From assembly GCF_003116585.1 (NCBI RefSeq), contig NZ_QEHM01000012.1, positions 92,439 to 156,438 of the forward strand: a DNA stretch of 64,000 bases, written 5' to 3'. The DNA is from Albibacillus kandeliae (GTDB lineage Bacteria; Pseudomonadota; Alphaproteobacteria; Rhodobacterales; Rhodobacteraceae). Made by a program: the position numbers and the translations under genes. Below, in pieces: positions 7,605 to 16,577 of this stretch. The notes under the pieces are model-generated. The model had not been told where the DNA came from. It ran no database searches and worked only from the letters and a program-made list of their open reading frames with translations. Positions within the stretch are counted from its first letter, which is position 1. Each line of letters starts with the position of its first letter.

Positions 7605-9605
7605 TTGAACAAAGACTATTTAACAGATCCCGTCGCTCCCCCCGCTCGCGGTCCTTCGTACCGACTGCCGGCTGCCGGAGCATTTGCCCGGATCCTCCTG
7701 CAACCGCTTTCGCTTCTCCTGATCCTACTGGCCGCGCCCGCCGTCGCGCAGGAGGTGCCCGCCTATGTCGGCTCGCAGGTCTGCGCCGACTGTCACCGCG
7801 ACGAGGCCGAAGCCTGGGCGCACTCCGATCATGCCCTCGCCTGGACCCGACCCGGCCCCGACACGGTGGTCGCCGACTTCGACGGAACCTCCTTCCACGG
7901 CAGCGGCATGGACGTGCGCTTTCGCATCGACGGAGACACCTACCGTGCCTCGGTCACCGAGTCGGACGGCAGCACGCGCGACTACGAGGTGCATTCGGTC
8001 GTCGGCATCCGCCCGCTTCAGCAGTACCTTTTCGAGACCGAACCCGGGCGGCTCCAGAGCTTTGACGTAGTCTGGGACACCGAGAAGAAGTCTTGGTTCC
8101 ACCTCTACCCCGAGCAGGACCTGCCGCCGTCGGACGGCCTGCACTGGAGCGGTCCCTACAAGAACTGGAACGCGCGCTGCGCCGAGTGCCATGCCACCGG
8201 CTACAGCAAGAACTTCGATCCGGTGGCCCATACCTACGCCTCGACCCAAGCCGAGATCGGCGTCGGCTGCGAGGCCTGCCACGGGCCGGGGCAGGCGCAT
8301 ATCGAGTGGACAACCGGCAAGGCGCCGCAACCGCCGCTCACGCCCCATGGCTTCACCATGGACTTCGGCAAGGGTGCCGAGGCCACCATCCAGCAATGCG
8401 CCGGATGCCATTCCCGGCGCGAGGCGCAGGGCGACGGCAACCCCCTGCCCGGCACCCCCTATCACGAAGCCTACACGCTCTCGCTGTTGCAACCGGGCAT
8501 GTACCATGCCGACGGGCAGATCCTGGACGAGGTCTATGTCTACGGCTCGTTCCTGCAATCCAGGATGTACGCGCGCGGCGTCAGCTGCACCAACTGCCAT
8601 GACGTGCACAGCAGCGAGTTGGTGGCCGAGGGCAACGCGGTCTGCGCGCAATGCCATTCCCCGGCGGGCAATCCCGATTTCCCCACGCTGACCCTCGCCG
8701 AGTACGACAGTCCCGCGCACCATTTCCACCAGCCCGACACGGCGGGCGCCCAGTGCAAGAACTGCCACATGGTCGAACAGACCTACATGGGCAACGACCG
8801 CCGCGCCGACCATTCCTTCCGCATCCCGCGGCCGGACCTTTCGCCCGAGACCGGCGCGCCAGATGCCTGCACCACCTGTCACACGGGCCAGACGGCGGAA
8901 TGGGCCGCGCGCACCATCGAGGAATGGTATCCCGACAGCACCCATCGCGGCCCCCACTACGGGCAGGTGCTGGCCGCCGGGCGTGCCAATCCCGCCCTGG
9001 CGATGGGCGACCTGATCGGCCTGTCCGAGGACCGCGCACAGGCCGACCTCGTGCGCGCCACGGCGCTCTGGCTGGCGACCGCCGCGGCCGATCCTTCGGT
9101 CGCCGAGCGGGTCGCTCCGCTGATGCAGGACCCCTCCCCGCTGGTGCGCGCCGCCGCGGTCCGGCTGCAACGCGCCGCCCCGCCGACCGAGATGGTCTCG
9201 CGCATCGTCCCGCTGCTGGCGGACCCGATGCGCACGGTCCGGATCGAAACGGTCAAGCTCTTCGTCGGCGCGCCCATCGCGCGGCTGCCCAAGACGATCG
9301 AGGCCAGCTATCGCCGCGCGATGACCGACTGGCAGACGGCGATGGGCAACCGCATGGACTTCCCCGAAACCCACCTCGTTCTCGGTGGGATCGCCCTGAC
9401 GACCCGCAACTTCCCGGCCGCCGAAAACGCCTTTCGCGAGGTCACCCGGCTGGACCCGCAGCGTTCGGACGCATGGCAGATGCGGGTCCGCATCGCCAGC
9501 GCCCTGCGGGGCCCCGAGGCCGCGCGCGAGGTGCTAAAGGAAGCGAGGTCAAATCTGCCAGAAGATGTTATGCTGCAAGAATTCGAGAAAGAACTTAATC
9601 AATAG
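7605..9605 (+). CDS. octaheme c-type cytochrome with C-terminal HEAT/TPR-like region
   Basis: A 666-residue exported protein with eight CXXCH heme-binding motifs (CADCH, CAECH, CEACH, CAGCH, CTNCH, CAQCH, CKNCH, CTTCH) between residues 60 and about 430. This spacing resembles the cytochrome c554/doubled-CXXCH family fused to repeats. The C-terminal third has no cysteine motifs and looks helical and repetitive (APLMQDPSPLVRAAAVRLQ, then FPAAENAFREVTRLDPQ), like HEAT then TPR repeats. A membrane signal segment (LLQPLSLLLILLAAP, cleavage near AVAQ) targets it to the periplasm. The start is uncertain: TTG 7605 is the first start codon after an in-frame stop and lacks a good ribosome-binding site. 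The MscS gene follows after 13 bases. Redox partner and substrate are unknown. Confidence 0.88.
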   Translation: MNKDYLTDPVAPPARGPSYRLPAAGAFARILLQPLSLLLILLAAPAVAQEVPAYVGSQVCADCHRDEAEAWAHSDHALAWTRPGPDTVVADFDGTSFHGSGMDVRFRIDGDTYRASVTESDGSTRDYEVHSVVGIRPLQQYLFETEPGRLQSFDVVWDTEKKSWFHLYPEQDLPPSDGLHWSGPYKNWNARCAECHATGYSKNFDPVAHTYASTQAEIGVGCEACHGPGQAHIEWTTGKAPQPPLTPHGFTMDFGKGAEATIQQCAGCHSRREAQGDGNPLPGTPYHEAYTLSLLQPGMYHADGQILDEVYVYGSFLQSRMYARGVSCTNCHDVHSSELVAEGNAVCAQCHSPAGNPDFPTLTLAEYDSPAHHFHQPDTAGAQCKNCHMVEQTYMGNDRRADHSFRIPRPDLSPETGAPDACTTCHTGQTAEWAARTIEEWYPDSTHRGPHYGQVLAAGRANPALAMGDLIGLSEDRAQADLVRATALWLATAAADPSVAERVAPLMQDPSPLVRAAAVRLQRAAPPTEMVSRIVPLLADPMRTVRIETVKLFVGAPIARLPKTIEASYRRAMTDWQTAMGNRMDFPETHLVLGGIALTTRNFPAAENAFREVTRLDPQRSDAWQMRVRIASALRGPEAAREVLKEARSNLPEDVMLQEFEKELNQ

Positions 9606-9618
9606 GAATAGCCAGACC

Positions 9619-11751
9619 ATGAAGAGGCGTTTCTCTCTCCTTTCCCTACCCTTCGCCGCCGGAACGGGCGGACTTCTCGGCCTTCTCCCCGCTGCGTCGC
9701 GGGCACAGGAGGCAGCGACGCCGGAAGCCAAGATAGACCAGCTGATCGGGCTGCTGAACGACCCCGAGGTGCAGGCAGTCCTCAAGTCCCACGCCGCCAC
9801 CGTGCCCGAGGGCATCGCGGCCGAAGCGCATCCGATCACCGCGTGGCTCGAACTGACCCGCAGCCACCTGCACGATGTCGGCGCTGCCGTCCTCGACGCC
9901 CCCCAGACCATCTCGCAGCTGTTCTCCGAGCTGGCCCTGCGCCTCGGCGGTTGGAACCTGCCCATCGCCATCGTGTTCCTCGCCGTGCTGGTCTTCGCCG
10001 CCTTCGCCGCCGGCAATTTCGCCGAGCGCAAGCTGCGGGCGCTCGGACAGGGCGCCGGTGCGGCCCCGCAGTACGGTGACCGCCTCGTGCTCTGGATCCT
10101 TACCTCGCTGACCGCGATCTTCACCGCCATCATCGGCTACCTGATCCTGCCCTGGCCCGAGGGCGTGGACGACCTCGTGCGGCCCTGGCTGGTGGCGGGT
10201 GTCGCGATGTTCGTCGTCATCCGCCTGACCCGGTCGCTGGAGGCCGATACCCCGACCCCGCAGGCGGCCCAGGAGGCCGCGCACTGGTGCGGGTTCACCC
10301 GCAGGATCGCGGCGGTCTTCCTTGTCGGCTGGGCCGTGGCCCAGACCCTCGTGGTGCTCGGCTCGGGCCGCGACTTTGCCCTGCTGGTGGCCTATATCTT
10401 CGGCCTCGCCCTGATCGTGATGGGCTCGCGCGCCGTTTGGACGCGCCCGGTCTCGCCCACCGTCACCCCCAGCCGCCGCATGGCCATCAGCCTCGGCTTC
10501 ACCCTCGCCTTCGTGGCGCTCGGCGCCCTCTGGGTCGCCGACATGGTCATCATCCTCTGGGTCTGCATCTACCTCGTCGGCCTGCCGGTCCTCCTGCCGC
10601 TGATCACCCGCCTCGTGCGGGGCAGTGCGCAGGTACTGATCCCCGGCGACGAGGAGGACACCGCCGAAGGGACGGAAGGAAGCGAAGGGGCCGAGGCCGC
10701 CGCGCCGGTCCACAGCGGCCCGAAGCTGGTTCCCCGCGTTCCCAGCATCCGCAGCGTCATCGTCGACCGGGGCGCGCGCCTCCTCGTGCTGGCGCTGGCG
10801 ATGGGCTGGCTGATGTCGGTCCTCAACTCCCACGCCGAACGCTTCATGCAGACCGAGGTCGTGACCCGTCTCATCGGCGGGGTGTTCCAGGGGATCATCG
10901 TGCTGATCGTCGCCGACTTCCTGTGGCAGCTCGCCAAGGTCGCCATCCTCCAGCGCGAGGCCGAGGCGCTCCAGTTCACCACGGACCCCGAGCAGCGCGC
11001 GCGCAACAGTCGCCTGCGCACGCTCCTGCCGATCCTGCGCCACACCGTCGCCGTGCTGATCGCCATCGTGGCAGTCCTCACCGTGCTGGCCGGGCTGGGC
11101 GTCGCCATCGGGCCGCTGATCGCCGGGGCCGGAATCTTCGGCGTGGCCATCGGCTTCGGCTCGCAGACGCTGGTCAAGGATATCATCTCGGGCGTGTTCT
11201 ACCTGCTCGACGATGCCTTCCGCGTCGGCGAATACATCCAGTCGGGCAGCTACAAGGGCGTGGTCGAGGGCTTCTCGCTGCGCTCCATCCGGCTGCGCCA
11301 CCACCGTGGCCCCGTCTTCACCGTGCCCTTCGGATCGCTCGGCGCGGTGCAGAACATGAGCCGCGACTGGGGCAAGGACAAGATGCTGATCACCGTGCCC
11401 TTCGACACCGACCTCGAAAAGGTCCGCAAGATCGCCAAGAAGATCGGGCAGACCATCATGGAGGATCCGGAACTCGGGCCCGCGATCATCGAGCCGGTCA
11501 AGCTCAAGGGCGTGGAACAGGTCACCGAGAACGGCCTCGTCCTCGGCCTCGGCATGATGTTCAAGCCGACCGGCGAACAGACGATGATCCGGCGCCGGGC
11601 CTACGCGATGCTGCACAAGGCCTTTGCCGAGAACGACATCGAGTTCGCCAAGCCGGTGGTCCAGGTCTCCGGCGGCGAAGAGGATCAGGCGGCGGCGGCG
11701 CGTGCAGCCCGCATGGCGGCCGAACGCAAGGCAGCGGAGGCAGGGGGCTGA
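9619..11751 (+). CDS. large mechanosensitive channel, MscS family
   Basis: A 710-residue multi-helix inner-membrane protein. An N-terminal signal-like segment and a periplasmic helical stretch precede about ten membrane helices. The C-terminal MscS core starts near residue 480 with the pore helix (GVAIGPLIAGAGIFGVAIGFG), then SQTLVKDIISGVFYLLDDAFRVGEYI and the beta domain VPFGSLGAVQNMSRDW. An acidic Glu/Gly-rich loop lies in the middle (near residues 345-365). The length is comparable to the YbiO/MscM-type enlarged channels. The start at 9619 avoids overlap with the cytochrome gene. The family opens under membrane tension to release solutes. Co-transcription with an octaheme cytochrome is unusual. 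Confidence 0.92.
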   Translation: MKRRFSLLSLPFAAGTGGLLGLLPAASRAQEAATPEAKIDQLIGLLNDPEVQAVLKSHAATVPEGIAAEAHPITAWLELTRSHLHDVGAAVLDAPQTISQLFSELALRLGGWNLPIAIVFLAVLVFAAFAAGNFAERKLRALGQGAGAAPQYGDRLVLWILTSLTAIFTAIIGYLILPWPEGVDDLVRPWLVAGVAMFVVIRLTRSLEADTPTPQAAQEAAHWCGFTRRIAAVFLVGWAVAQTLVVLGSGRDFALLVAYIFGLALIVMGSRAVWTRPVSPTVTPSRRMAISLGFTLAFVALGALWVADMVIILWVCIYLVGLPVLLPLITRLVRGSAQVLIPGDEEDTAEGTEGSEGAEAAAPVHSGPKLVPRVPSIRSVIVDRGARLLVLALAMGWLMSVLNSHAERFMQTEVVTRLIGGVFQGIIVLIVADFLWQLAKVAILQREAEALQFTTDPEQRARNSRLRTLLPILRHTVAVLIAIVAVLTVLAGLGVAIGPLIAGAGIFGVAIGFGSQTLVKDIISGVFYLLDDAFRVGEYIQSGSYKGVVEGFSLRSIRLRHHRGPVFTVPFGSLGAVQNMSRDWGKDKMLITVPFDTDLEKVRKIAKKIGQTIMEDPELGPAIIEPVKLKGVEQVTENGLVLGLGMMFKPTGEQTMIRRRAYAMLHKAFAENDIEFAKPVVQVSGGEEDQAAAARAARMAAERKAAEAGG

Positions 11752-11849
11752 CAACGACCGGGCCAACCGGCACCAGAACCAAGGGACAACAGAGCAGGCA
11801 ACGGAACGCAGGCAAGGAAGTGATCTGAATCAACAGAGGTATCACGGCC

Positions 11850-12659
11850 ATGACCACTACAGTGATTGCCAGACGCCGACGTTCGGCGGTGCGTACCGAG
11901 ATCGCCTCGCGATTTCGTCGGTTTCGTCCCATCGGCCTTGTTGCGGCCCTCTGCCTGCCCGGCGGGGCATTCGCCCAGGAGAACGACGGGGGGTGGCACT
12001 ACAGCTTCACCCCCTATCTCTGGGGCGCCGGGATAAACGGCAACGTCGCGACGGTGCCGGGCGTCCCCGAGACAAACTTCGACGCCTCCTTCAGCGATAT
12101 CCTCGACAACCTCGACTTCGGGGCCATGACGGTGTTCCGCGCCCGCAAGGACAACTTCGGCCTGTTCGGCGACCTGCTCTACATCAAGATCAGCGCGGGA
12201 CAGGGCACGGCGGGTTCCGAGTACGGCGAGGCCCAGGCGGATGTGCGCAACACCATCCTGACGCTGGGCGGCGACTACGTGATCAGCAGCAACTCCAAGA
12301 CGGTGATCCGCCTTGCGGGGGGCCTGCGCTACTGGGACGTCAAGACCGACCTCGGCCTGACTGCGGGCACCTCGCCCGCCGTGTCCGGCTCGGGTTCGGA
12401 CCAGTGGCTCGACGCCATCGTGGGCGTGACATGGCGCAGTGATCTCGGGCCCAAGACCTACCTGACCGGCTGGGCGATGGTCGGCGGGGGCGGCTCGGAC
12501 CATACCGCCGACCTCTTCGCCGGTCTTGGTTACCGCTTCAACGACAGGACCTCGCTGGTCGGGGGCTACCGCTACATCGACGTCGACCGCCGCAGCGGCG
12601 ATTTCGTCTACGACGTCGAACAACAGGGCGCCATGCTGGGCGTGGCCTTTGCCTTCTGA
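11850..12659 (+). CDS. outer-membrane beta-barrel protein
   Basis: A 269-residue protein. A long Arg-rich N-terminus (residues 1-27) leads into a signal peptide ending GAFAQ. The mature part shows alternating barrel strands (WHYSFTPYLWGAGINGNV, GLRYWDVKTDLGL, YRYIDVDRRSGDFVYDV) and ends VAFAF with a terminal Phe for BAM recognition. It resembles uncharacterised barrels of the OmpW/Omp25-like group in which the first strand carries PYLWGAG. The ATG at 11850 follows CAGAGG. The Arg-rich leader is unusual; a later start inside it cannot be excluded. The gene lies between the MscS gene and the BamA-like gene, 7 bases before the latter. Confidence 0.82.
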   Translation: MTTTVIARRRRSAVRTEIASRFRRFRPIGLVAALCLPGGAFAQENDGGWHYSFTPYLWGAGINGNVATVPGVPETNFDASFSDILDNLDFGAMTVFRARKDNFGLFGDLLYIKISAGQGTAGSEYGEAQADVRNTILTLGGDYVISSNSKTVIRLAGGLRYWDVKTDLGLTAGTSPAVSGSGSDQWLDAIVGVTWRSDLGPKTYLTGWAMVGGGGSDHTADLFAGLGYRFNDRTSLVGGYRYIDVDRRSGDFVYDVEQQGAMLGVAFAF

Positions 12660-12666
12660 GGGCAGG

Positions 12667-13770
12667 ATGCCGTCCCTGTTCCGGATATGCGCCGCGGCCC
12701 TCGTCGCGGCGATATCGGTCGGCAACGCATCGGCACAGTCGATCCCCGTTGCCGAACCGACCGGCCCCGTCGATATCGACTCGGTGGGCTCCTTCGGATT
12801 TTCCCACGGATCCTTCATCGTGGCGCCGATCCCGTTCCAGAACCCGACGCTCGACGCCGGGCTGGCGCTCGGCGGCGCCTACCTCTTCGACGCCGACCCC
12901 GGCTCGGACTCCTCCTCCATCGGCCTCGGGGGCTTCAAGACCAGCAACGACAGCCGCGGCTTCGGGCTGGGCGTCAACCTGAACCTCGGCGCAAACCGCT
13001 GGCAGACCTCCTTCGTCGCAGCCGATGCGGACCTGAACTACGACCTCTACATCGGCGAGGGAACCCTGCCGGTCCGCCAGTCGGTACGCGGCGGCCGCCT
13101 CAAGTTCGGCTATGGCGTCACCGGAGAACTGACCCTCGGCGTCGGCCTGTCCTACGCCGAGACATCGCTTGAGGTGGCGACCCGGCGCGTGCTGACCGAC
13201 TACGAGCGGGACGCGCGCGTCAACCTCGTCAAGGGGCTGCTCTATGCCGAACTGGACCGGCGCGACGACGGCTTCTACCCCACCACGGGCCAACTACTCT
13301 CGGCCGAGCTCTCCTTCGGTCAGCTCACCAACCAGAGAGAGCGCAGCTATGCCAAGGGCCTGCTGTCCGCCGCCGCCTATGCGCCCGTGGGCTACGAGGG
13401 TGTGCTCGCCGGGCTGGTGACGCTCTGCGCCGTTCAGGACGACGCGCCCTTCTTCGACGCCTGCGCGCTCGGCCCCTCCGACGCCTTCCGGGGCTACGCC
13501 GGGACGCAGTTCATCGACAATGCGCTGCTCTCCGTCCAGTCCGAGTACCGGGGCCGCATCGTGGGTCGACTGGGCTATGTCCTGTTCGCCGGGGCTGGAG
13601 CCGTCGGCTCCGATCTCGCCAGCGCGCTGGATGGCCCCTACCACGCCGCAGCCGGCGCCGGCCTCCGCTATCGCCTGTCAAAGAGCTTTCCGGTCGATTA
13701 CGCCGTCGATGTCTCCTTCAACGACGACGGCGAGGAACTCCTCTACATCTCGGTCGGCCAGCGCTTCTGA
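12667..13770 (+). CDS. BamA/TamA-like outer-membrane barrel without POTRA domains
   Basis: A 367-residue protein with a signal peptide ending ASAQ, then directly a surface-antigen (D15/Bac_surface_Ag) type barrel. Family features seen are FGLGVNLNLG, RRDDGFYPTTGQLLSAELSFG and the substrate-lid-like region EYRGRIVGRLGYVLFAGAGAVG, followed by LRYRLSKSFPVDYAVDVSFN, with the C-terminal strand ending in Phe (VGQRF). The family usually has N-terminal POTRA domains; there is no room for them here. The start at 12667 is placed 7 bases after the preceding stop, with GGCAGG as ribosome-binding site. It is the last gene of the cytochrome-MscS-barrel operon. It may secrete or insert a partner protein, or be a patatin-type barrel lacking its passenger (inference). 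Confidence 0.8.
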   Translation: MPSLFRICAAALVAAISVGNASAQSIPVAEPTGPVDIDSVGSFGFSHGSFIVAPIPFQNPTLDAGLALGGAYLFDADPGSDSSSIGLGGFKTSNDSRGFGLGVNLNLGANRWQTSFVAADADLNYDLYIGEGTLPVRQSVRGGRLKFGYGVTGELTLGVGLSYAETSLEVATRRVLTDYERDARVNLVKGLLYAELDRRDDGFYPTTGQLLSAELSFGQLTNQRERSYAKGLLSAAAYAPVGYEGVLAGLVTLCAVQDDAPFFDACALGPSDAFRGYAGTQFIDNALLSVQSEYRGRIVGRLGYVLFAGAGAVGSDLASALDGPYHAAAGAGLRYRLSKSFPVDYAVDVSFNDDGEELLYISVGQRF

Positions 13771-13782
13771 TCCGCCCCTGCC

Positions 13783-14586
13783 CTACTTGGGATAGAGGAA
13801 GGTCAGGTTCACTCGCGCGGCAAGCCCGTCCGGGCCGTTGGTCGGCGAATCCGCCCAATAGCGCAGGCCACCGCCGATACTGACGAGGTTCGGCCCCAGT
13901 TTGGTCACCTTCGACACAGTAAAGTTGATCGGCAGCGAGGTTTCCTCGTTGATCCAGTCGTAGGTCGCCTCGGTGTTCAGCGCGAAGGTCCATGCGTTCG
14001 CCGTCCCATAGCTGACGAAGGGCTGTGCGAAGGTCGAGCTGATGTCGGTCGCATCGCCGCCGCCGCCCACGTCCCAGAGGTGATTGCCGAGGAAACCGAA
14101 GGTCCACGGCCCCGTCTGCTTGAGCGCGACCGCCGTCACGCCCATCGCGAACTGGTCGGCTCCGTACCCATCGGACCCGGTCGGCAGCAGAAAGACGGGC
14201 CCCGCCCCCCAGATGATCCCGCCGCGCGTGGGCTGCTTGGGCGAGAAGAAGAAGCTCTGGACGATGTCGCCGTACCCGGAGTCGTCGATATCGCCACTGA
14301 ACCCGTCCTGGAATATGAACGGGACGATGGTCCGCGAGATCAGGTTCCAGTTCTCACCGATCGAGATCGGGATGACCGGCTGCACGTTGATGGTATAGCG
14401 CGACCCGTTGCCATCGGGGCCATAGCCCTCGTCGTAGTTGAACTGGAACGGCACGCTGATCAGCGATGCGACCGGGTTGGCCAGCTGTTTCGCCAGTTCG
14501 TTGGCGTCATTCGCCACGGCCGGAGAAGCCAGCGCCCCGACAAGGGACGCGCCGCAAAGCGTTTTGATACTGGATTGAAACGACAT
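13783..14586 (-). CDS. outer-membrane transporter-like protein
   Basis: A 267-residue protein. The signal peptide ends near PAVA, then comes the mature start NDANELAKQLANPVASLISVPFQFNYDEGYGP, which is typical of the neuromodulation/phenol-degradation (MetA-pathway) transporter-like barrel family. Conserved segments include GSRYTINVQPVIPISIGENWNLISRTI, FFFSPKQPT and GPVFLLPTGSDGYG. It lacks a terminal Phe (ends LYPK). The start at 14586 follows AAAGGA. It is convergent with the BamA-like gene, only 12 bases apart, and probably transcribed alone. Role: an outer-membrane channel for hydrophobic solutes has been proposed for the family; not shown here. Confidence 0.8.
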   Translation of the reverse strand: MSFQSSIKTLCGASLVGALASPAVANDANELAKQLANPVASLISVPFQFNYDEGYGPDGNGSRYTINVQPVIPISIGENWNLISRTIVPFIFQDGFSGDIDDSGYGDIVQSFFFSPKQPTRGGIIWGAGPVFLLPTGSDGYGADQFAMGVTAVALKQTGPWTFGFLGNHLWDVGGGGDATDISSTFAQPFVSYGTANAWTFALNTEATYDWINEETSLPINFTVSKVTKLGPNLVSIGGGLRYWADSPTNGPDGLAARVNLTFLYPK

Positions 14587-14909
14587 CAGAATATCCTTTG
14601 ACGATCCGCCGGGCCGTTGCGGCGGTCTGCCCCCGCGCCGGGATATCGGGACGCAGAGCAGCACCGGGGTCCACGGGCCGGAACGGCCTAACCTTTGGTA
14701 GTAGAGCGGGCCAAAAACACAGCCCATGAGTGCAAACTATCCCCCGGCTGCGCAGCTGTCCAATCTTTCCCGGCTCCGTTCCGCACGCGCCCCCGCCTGC
14801 CCCGGAGGCCGGGCCGAACCGGCCCGCGTGCTGCCCAATCAGTAGACAGAACGCCATTTCTTGTCCAAGATCAGGGGCATAGTTACCGAAAGACATTCAA
14901 AGGCAGGTC
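14587..14909. other. divergent intergenic region, no gene seen
   Basis: This 323-base gap lies between the minus-strand barrel gene and the plus-strand cupin gene and should hold both promoters. I see no supported ORF, terminator or palindrome of note. Confidence 0.4.
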
Positions 14910-15290
14910 ATGGAAATCACGCAGATCGTCAGCGGCCCACAGGGGGAAAGCCATTTCGAAGACTACACGCTGACCCTGCGATACCCGGATCACGGCTTCG
15001 AAGGATTCCCCCGCATCTCGGCCCCGATGAAATGCACCCATTGCGTGGTGGTCGAGTACCCGGCGGGCTACGAGGGGCCGCAGGAGCGTTCGACGCATCG
15101 GCAACTCGCGTTCTGCCTCTCAGGCCTGCTGCGCCTCACCTCCAGCGACGGCGGCCAACGCGAGTTCGGACCCGGCGACATGATCGTGATGGACGACCTC
15201 GACGGCAAGGGTCACATGATCACCGTCCTCGGCAACGGCCCCGCGCGGGTCGCCTCGGTCCACATGAAGGCGGATCAACCCACCGCCTGA
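14910..15290 (+). CDS. cupin-domain protein
   Basis: A 126-residue cytoplasmic single-cupin protein. The beta-barrel core runs from about residue 45 to 120 and includes the second cupin motif region EFGPGDMIVMDDLDGKGHMITVLG. In motif 1 the usual two His are not fully present (ERSTHRQLAFCLSGLLRL has one His), so metal binding is uncertain. No signal peptide is seen. ATG 14910 follows AAAGGCAGGTC. The next gene, a DUF389 membrane protein, follows after 115 bases and may or may not share its transcript. No substrate can be named; single cupins act as sugar or small-acid binding enzymes or as regulators. Confidence 0.8.
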   Translation: MEITQIVSGPQGESHFEDYTLTLRYPDHGFEGFPRISAPMKCTHCVVVEYPAGYEGPQERSTHRQLAFCLSGLLRLTSSDGGQREFGPGDMIVMDDLDGKGHMITVLGNGPARVASVHMKADQPTA

Positions 15291-15405
15291 CGTCAGACCC
15301 AACGCGCACCCTGCACGAATCAGGTATGCAGATCAGCGAGTTGCGCCTAACATTCAAGCTACGGCAACCCGGCCCGCATTTCGGGGCCTCTATCAAGAAT
15401 AGACT

Positions 15406-16479
15406 ATGGCTGTACGCAATTTTAGCACGGTCAAGGAGATCATCCGCTTCGAGGGTGCGAACCGACTGATCTATTGGCGTCGCTTCGCGATGCTTCTCGC
15501 CCTTTCCGTGATCATCGCAACGATGGGTCTGCTACGCAATTCCGGCGCGGTGATTATCGCCGCCATGCTGGTCGCTCCGCTGATGACCCCGATCCTCGGC
15601 ATCGCAGCGGCCATCGTGACCGGCTGGATCGAACGCGCCCTGCGACTGATCCTGATCGTGTGGTCCGCTGCCTCGGTCAGTGTCGGCATCGCCTGGGTCA
15701 TCGTCTGGTTCGCCGACTACCCAAAGGGCGTCCTCCTGCCGCAAGAGGTGCTGAGCCGCACCGACCCGGGGGCCGAGGATCTCGTCATCGCGCTCGCCGC
15801 GGGACTGGCGGGGGCCTACGTGCAAATCCAGAAATCCGAACTCAGTCTCTTGCCGGGCGCCGCCATCGGCGTCTCGCTGGTGCCGCCGCTCTCCTCGGTC
15901 GGCATCCTGCTCTATTTCCACGAGTTCGACCGCGCCTACGAGGCGATGTTGCTCTTTGCCACCAACTTCGGGGCGATCATCCTCTCGGCCTGCCTCGTCT
16001 ACCTCGCCACCGGCGCGGGCAAGCTGCTGCTGACCTCGACCAAGCGCCGCCGCCGGTTCTCGGTCGGGCTGGCGATGGCGGTGATCTTCCTCCTCGCCAT
16101 CTTCGCCCAACTCTCCTCGACCACCTACTACCGCTATGCCGAGACGCGCTCCGAAGCCGCGCTTGCGAACCGCATCCGCGAATGGGCCGAGGACGTGCCG
16201 GTCGAGATCATCCGCGTCGATGTCCGCGCACGAGAGAAACAGGCCGAGGTCTGGGCCATCGTCGACCTGCCGCTCGACGCCACCTACCGGGTCGCGTCGC
16301 CCTCCGAGCTGCTGCCGTCCCAGCTGCGCAACACGCCCTTCCGGTCCGTCGTCAAGGAAATCCTCGGGCCCGAGTATGACCTGACCGTGCGCTATCAGCT
16401 GCGCTATGCCTGGCAGGTCGATCTGGGCACGGATGACATCGGCCCCGCCCCCCTGACCAGTGGAGGCTCGGGCAACTGA
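15406..16479 (+). CDS. DUF389 family multi-pass membrane protein
   Basis: A 357-residue inner-membrane protein of the DUF389 (TIGR00341-related) family. The hallmark segment is MGLLRNSGAVIIAAMLVAPLMTPILGIAAA (positions about 40-70), followed by a second set of helices with AIGVSLVPPLSSVGILLY and GAIILSACLVYLATGAGKLLL. The C-terminal about 120 residues after the last helix are soluble (RIREWAEDVPVEIIRVDVRAR). Function is unknown in the family. ATG 15406 has no strong ribosome-binding site. It is convergent with the secreted-protein gene at 16578, with a shared hairpin between them. Confidence 0.9.
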   Translation: MAVRNFSTVKEIIRFEGANRLIYWRRFAMLLALSVIIATMGLLRNSGAVIIAAMLVAPLMTPILGIAAAIVTGWIERALRLILIVWSAASVSVGIAWVIVWFADYPKGVLLPQEVLSRTDPGAEDLVIALAAGLAGAYVQIQKSELSLLPGAAIGVSLVPPLSSVGILLYFHEFDRAYEAMLLFATNFGAIILSACLVYLATGAGKLLLTSTKRRRRFSVGLAMAVIFLLAIFAQLSSTTYYRYAETRSEAALANRIREWAEDVPVEIIRVDVRAREKQAEVWAIVDLPLDATYRVASPSELLPSQLRNTPFRSVVKEILGPEYDLTVRYQLRYAWQVDLGTDDIGPAPLTSGGSGN

Positions 16480-16513
16480 CACGCCCGGTCCCGGCTCCCG
16501 CCGGACAAGGGAA

Positions 16514-16540
16514 GGGCCGGTGCATCTCTGCAACCGGCCC
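16514..16540. terminator. bidirectional hairpin between convergent genes
   Basis: GGGCCGG-TGCA and TGCA-A-CCGGCCC form an 11-bp stem with one bulged base and a 4-base loop. It lies between the stops of the DUF389 gene and the minus-strand gene at 16578, so it can serve both. Confidence 0.6.
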
Positions 16541-16577
16541 GGCATCTTGGTTCAGTCAGGGGACGGGCCCTGCCCTG

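Noticed and set aside
9646..11766. 706-codon minus-strand frame
   Set aside because: It is antisense to the MscS gene, with charged low-complexity composition (runs of Asp, Glu, His) typical of shadow frames.
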